From Mycolicibacterium hodleri (GTDB taxonomy: Bacteria > Actinomycetota > Actinomycetes > Mycobacteriales > Mycobacteriaceae): a stretch of DNA of 41,260 nucleotides. Positions 38,419 through 41,260 of the stretch are shown piece after piece (the stretch's first letter is position 1; each line of letters opens with the position of its first letter). The DNA lies in assembly GCF_025822245.1 (NCBI RefSeq), contig NZ_JACKTL010000004.1:1-41260 (forward strand). The letters are read 5' to 3'. The notes below the pieces were generated by a model. It was not told the DNA's origin. It worked only from the letters and a program-made list of their open reading frames with translations, and did no database searches. The translations under genes and the position numbers were made by a program.

Positions 38419-41260
38419 GTGTTCGCCTGGTGGGGTCGGATGGTGTACCAATTCCGGTACTTGGTCATCGGAATCATGGTGGCGCTGTGCGTTGGTGGCG
38501 GCATCTACGGCGCGAGCCTGGGTCAGCACGTCACGCAGAGTGGGTTCTACGACGACACCAGTCAGTCGGTGGCCGCGTCGGAACTCGCCGACGACGTCTA
38601 CGGCCGTGACCGGCTAAGCCACATCGTCGGCGTGCTGGACGCGCCGGCGGGCAAGAAGGTCAACGACCCGCAGTGGTCCAAGCAAGTCAAGGGCGAGCTC
38701 GACAAGGTCGTCGCCGACCACCCCGATCAGATCCTGTCCTGGCAGGGCTACCTGACGAACCCGACGGGTGATCCGACGACCAACAAGGCGCTGGCCAACG
38801 AGGGCACCCGCACGTTCATCGTCATGCCGCTCAAGGGCAACGACGACGACACCATTCTCAAGAACTACAAGCTCATCCAGCCCGACCTGCAGACCGTCGA
38901 CGGGGGCAAGATCCAGCTGGCCGGCCTGCAGCCCATCGCCAGCGAGCTGACCGGCACCATCGGCGACGACCAGAAGCGCGCCGAGGTGGCCGCCATCCCG
39001 CTGGTCGCCGTCGTGCTGTTCTTCGTCTTCGGCACGGTGATCGCGGCGAGCCTGCCCGCCCTCATCGGTGGCCTGACCATCATGGGCGCGCTGGGCATCA
39101 TGCGGCTGGCCGCCGAGTTCACCCCCGTGCACTTCTTCGCCCAACCCGTCGTCACGCTGATCGGTCTCGGCATCGCGATCGACTACGGCCTCTTCATCGT
39201 GAGCCGGTTCCGGGAGGAACTCGCCGAGGGCTACGACACCCCCGCGGCCGTGCGCCGCACGATGATGACCTCGGGCCGCACGGTCATGTTCTCGGCGGTG
39301 ATCATCGTGGCCTCGTCGGTGCCGCTGCTGCTGTTCCCGCAGGGCTTCCTGAAGTCGATCACCTACGCCATCATCGCCTCGGTCATGCTCGCCGCGATCA
39401 TGTCGAACACGGTGCTCATCGCCGCCTTGGCCGTCCTCGGCCACCGGGTGGACTCGATCGGCGTCGGATCGCTGACCAAGTTCGCGCTGCCGAACACCAT
39501 CCACTCGGATCCGTCGAACCCGAAGAAGAACACGCTGGCCCTGGCCGCGATACCGACGGGCATCCTGCTTCCGCCGATCGGCATCGCCGTCGGCCACATC
39601 GCCCGCAACCAGATCAAGAAGACCGGTGAGCAGGGGGCGAAACTGGCCTACATCGGCCTGGTGTTCGCCTATCTCGGCCTCTACGGCGGGCTGGCCTACG
39701 GGTGCTACGCCCTGCGCGACGCCGGCGTCATCGAGGGCGCGCTGTTCTGGATCCTGCTGGGCATCGTCATCTTCTGCGCGACGGTCACCGCGATCCTCGT
39801 GCTGGCCCGGTTCGTGCCGCTGATCCGCAGGATCACGCTCTGGTGGCTGAACTTCCTTGCCGAGAAGACCCAGAAGACCAAGACCCGCGAAGAGGTCGAG
39901 AAGGGCTTCTGGGGCACGCTGGTCAACAAGGTGATGAAGCGGCCGGGCGCATTCGCCCTGCCCATCGTCATCGTGATGATCCTGCTGGTCATCCCGTTGG
40001 GTCAGCTCGCCCTCGGCGGCATCAGCGAGAAGTACCTGCCCCCGGACAACGCGGTGCGCCAGGCGCAGAACGCGTTCGACTCGAGTTTCCCCGGCTACCG
40101 CACCGAGAAGCTGACCCTGGTCGTCCAGGGTGCGACGCCCGAACAGCTGGCCCAGGTCAAGAACGAGGCCGCGCAGATCAGCGGCTTCACCGGTACCTGG
40201 GACGAGCGCCCGGTGGCTCCCGACGTCAAGGATCCGAAGATCCCGATCGGCACCGACGGCCAACCGCACCCCTGCCTGTCGAAGGACCTGCCCTGCGTCC
40301 TGCAGAACGGCCTCGAGGTGCGCAACGACGCCTCGAAGAAGATCGACGAGTTGCGCAACATCTCGGCGCCCAAGGGCGTGACCATCTGGGTCGGCGGCAC
40401 CCCGGCGCTGGAGCAGGACAGCATCCACAGCCTCTTCGCGAAGCTGCCGCTGATGGTCGTCGTGTTGATCTTGACCACCACGGTGCTCATGTTCCTGGCG
40501 TTCGGTTCGCTGGTGCTGCCCATCAAGGCGGCGCTGATGAGCGCCCTGACCCTCGGCTCGACGATGGGCATCCTGACCTGGATGTTCGTCGACGGGCACG
40601 GGTCCGGCCTGATGAACTACACGCCGCAACCGCTGATGGCCCCGATGATCGGGTTGATCATCGCCGTCATCTGGGGTCTGTCGACCGACTACGAGGTGTT
40701 CCTGGTCTCCCGCATGGTGGAGGCCAGAGCCCGTGGATTGTCGACGGCCGAGGCGATCCGCGTCGGCACGGCGACCACGGGCCGGCTCATCACCGGCGCC
40801 GCGCTGATCCTCGCGGTGGTCGCGGGCGCCTTCGTGTTCTCCGACCTGGTGATGATGAAGTACCTGGCCTTCGGTCTGCTGTTGGCGCTGCTCCTCGACG
40901 CCACGATCATCCGAATGTTCCTGGTCCCGGCGATCATGAAGATGCTCGGCGACGACTGCTGGTGGGCGCCGCAGTGGATGAAGCGCATCCAGGAGCGGCT
41001 GGGCCTCGGCGAGGTCGAACTGCCCGACGAGCGCAAGCGGCCCACGGCCCGCGAGGCCGAGGTCGACTCCGAAGCCCTCGTCGGCGCCGGCGCACCCATG
41101 CGGGCACTCCCCCCGCACGACCCCACCCATCCGCAACCCGGACCACGGTCGGTCACCACCGGCAAGGTCGCGCCCCAGCGCGTCAGCCCTCCGTCGGCGG
41201 CGGGCACCACCCGCCTCCCGACGGCGCCCCCGGCCCCCGCGGCCAAGCCGCCCGCGCCTA
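38419..41260 (+). CDS. mmpL3: Mycolic-acid (trehalose monomycolate) transporter MmpL3, with extra central insert (C-terminus beyond window)
   Basis: RND-superfamily membrane transporter that flips trehalose monomycolate across the inner membrane; essential in mycobacteria and the target of several drug leads. The N-terminus (VFAWWGRMVYQFRYLVIG) and most of the body closely follow M. tuberculosis MmpL3. The proton-relay pairs are intact: Asp255-Tyr256 (GIAIDYGLF) and Asp757-Tyr758 (LSTDYEVFL). The DDCWWAPQWMKR segment marks the start of the cytoplasmic tail, which is visible as Pro-rich sequence but is cut off by the window end. GTG 38419 follows AGGAG. Odd features: about 105 extra residues (358-463) inserted between transmembrane helices 6 and 7, and a two-Cys insertion (HPCLSKDLPC) in the second periplasmic loop. 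The protein is at least 947 residues long here. Confidence 0.97.
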   Translation, partial: MFAWWGRMVYQFRYLVIGIMVALCVGGGIYGASLGQHVTQSGFYDDTSQSVAASELADDVYGRDRLSHIVGVLDAPAGKKVNDPQWSKQVKGELDKVVADHPDQILSWQGYLTNPTGDPTTNKALANEGTRTFIVMPLKGNDDDTILKNYKLIQPDLQTVDGGKIQLAGLQPIASELTGTIGDDQKRAEVAAIPLVAVVLFFVFGTVIAASLPALIGGLTIMGALGIMRLAAEFTPVHFFAQPVVTLIGLGIAIDYGLFIVSRFREELAEGYDTPAAVRRTMMTSGRTVMFSAVIIVASSVPLLLFPQGFLKSITYAIIASVMLAAIMSNTVLIAALAVLGHRVDSIGVGSLTKFALPNTIHSDPSNPKKNTLALAAIPTGILLPPIGIAVGHIARNQIKKTGEQGAKLAYIGLVFAYLGLYGGLAYGCYALRDAGVIEGALFWILLGIVIFCATVTAILVLARFVPLIRRITLWWLNFLAEKTQKTKTREEVEKGFWGTLVNKVMKRPGAFALPIVIVMILLVIPLGQLALGGISEKYLPPDNAVRQAQNAFDSSFPGYRTEKLTLVVQGATPEQLAQVKNEAAQISGFTGTWDERPVAPDVKDPKIPIGTDGQPHPCLSKDLPCVLQNGLEVRNDASKKIDELRNISAPKGVTIWVGGTPALEQDSIHSLFAKLPLMVVVLILTTTVLMFLAFGSLVLPIKAALMSALTLGSTMGILTWMFVDGHGSGLMNYTPQPLMAPMIGLIIAVIWGLSTDYEVFLVSRMVEARARGLSTAEAIRVGTATTGRLITGAALILAVVAGAFVFSDLVMMKYLAFGLLLALLLDATIIRMFLVPAIMKMLGDDCWWAPQWMKRIQERLGLGEVELPDERKRPTAREAEVDSEALVGAGAPMRALPPHDPTHPQPGPRSVTTGKVAPQRVSPPSAAGTTRLPTAPPAPAAKPPAP
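39490..39807 (+). other. DUF4190-like hydrophobic insert within MmpL3
   Basis: Residues about 358-463 of MmpL3 have no counterpart in the M. tuberculosis or M. smegmatis proteins as I recall them, where the linker from VDSLGV to AEKTQKTKTREEV is only about 25 residues. The insert holds a Pro-rich hydrophobic hairpin (AAIPTGILLPPIGIAVGHIA), a basic loop (RNQIKKTGEQG) and two long helices (about 408-432 and 441-463). The GHIARNQIKKTGEQGAKLAY pattern is the hallmark of DUF4190. The reading frame is open throughout with normal codon use. If the first segment is re-entrant, the basic loop stays cytoplasmic and the parity of MmpL3 topology is kept. Confidence 0.8.

Noticed and set aside
38614..41136. 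Long open frame antisense to mmpL3 (about 840 codons)
   Set aside because: High-GC codon bias in mmpL3 leaves the opposite strand open; the predicted protein is Arg/His/Asp/Gln-rich with no domains and no ribosome-binding site.
1..41260. Search for tRNA or rRNA genes, CRISPR arrays, insertion sequences, integrases or attachment sites
   Set aside because: No cloverleaf-like segments, regularly spaced repeats, transposase or recombinase motifs were seen; the accessory cassettes show no flanking mobile-element remains.

Overview
The window is high-GC actinobacterial DNA that I read as the chromosome of a Mycolicibacterium-type (rapid-growing) mycobacterium. The evidence is the gene set and order at the right-hand end: mmpL3, a NYN-domain protein, trmB, two GTPase-like membrane proteins, pckG, fadD4, fadE3 and an Rv0216-type hydratase. 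With lipW, lipC and a wax-ester/triacylglycerol synthase further left, this follows the M. tuberculosis Rv0206c-Rv0221 neighbourhood, but extra cassettes are spliced in. Genes are tightly packed, with many GTGA/ATGA overlaps and leaderless-looking starts. No gap exceeds 300 bp; the longest, 15230-15503 (274 bp), holds a hairpin and a direct repeat.

Layout. 1-2639 (minus): a compact operon of an AraC-DinB regulator, a DHFR/RibD-type reductase, BlaI and an M56 (BlaR1-like) protease cut by the window edge. 2718-4909 (plus): a two-subunit acyl-CoA dehydrogenase. 4970-5467: small secreted protein. 5553-9226 (plus): acyltransferase, FadD12-type acyl-CoA ligase and LipO-type esterase, behind a promoter with a perfect match to the KstR half-site pattern. 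9228-10649: secreted DUF4185 protein, possibly an arabinan-acting glycosidase. 10802-13445 (minus): LipC esterase and WS/DGAT, joined at a perfect 16-bp palindrome. 13506-15229: asparagine-type permease and a small membrane protein. 15504-16823: septum-formation-like surface protein.

16824-23874 is an aminophosphonate cassette. On the minus strand lie an FAD amine oxidase, a phosphonatase-like HAD hydrolase, and a complete PhnSTUV-type ABC importer (lipoprotein, ATPase, two permeases). Divergent from it are a PhnZ-like HD oxygenase and a PhnF/HutC-type GntR regulator. A near-perfect GntR operator lies between the two arms. The likely logic is import of an aminoethylphosphonate-like compound, oxidative deamination to a phosphono-aldehyde and C-P cleavage, with the HD protein offering a second, oxygenase-type C-P cleavage.

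23910-32458 holds lipid and redox genes: LipW esterase, aldo/keto reductase, haloperoxidase-like hydrolase, bicupin, Rv0216-type hydratase, FadE3, a GntR regulator and FadD4. 32584-36678 holds pckG (with a clear terminator) and a pair of GTPase-like proteins with degenerate P-loops. 36813-41260 holds trmB, the NYN protein and mmpL3 (truncated by the window).

The most unusual observation is in mmpL3. The essential mycolate (trehalose monomycolate) flippase carries about 105 extra residues, with DUF4190-like hydrophobic sequence, inserted in the cytoplasmic linker between its two transmembrane halves. I know of no such insert in the M. tuberculosis or M. smegmatis proteins. Second is the aminophosphonate cassette, which pairs a PhnZ-like enzyme lacking the key active-site Tyr (Trp instead) with an FAD oxidase/phosphonatase route and has no PhnY or PhnW.
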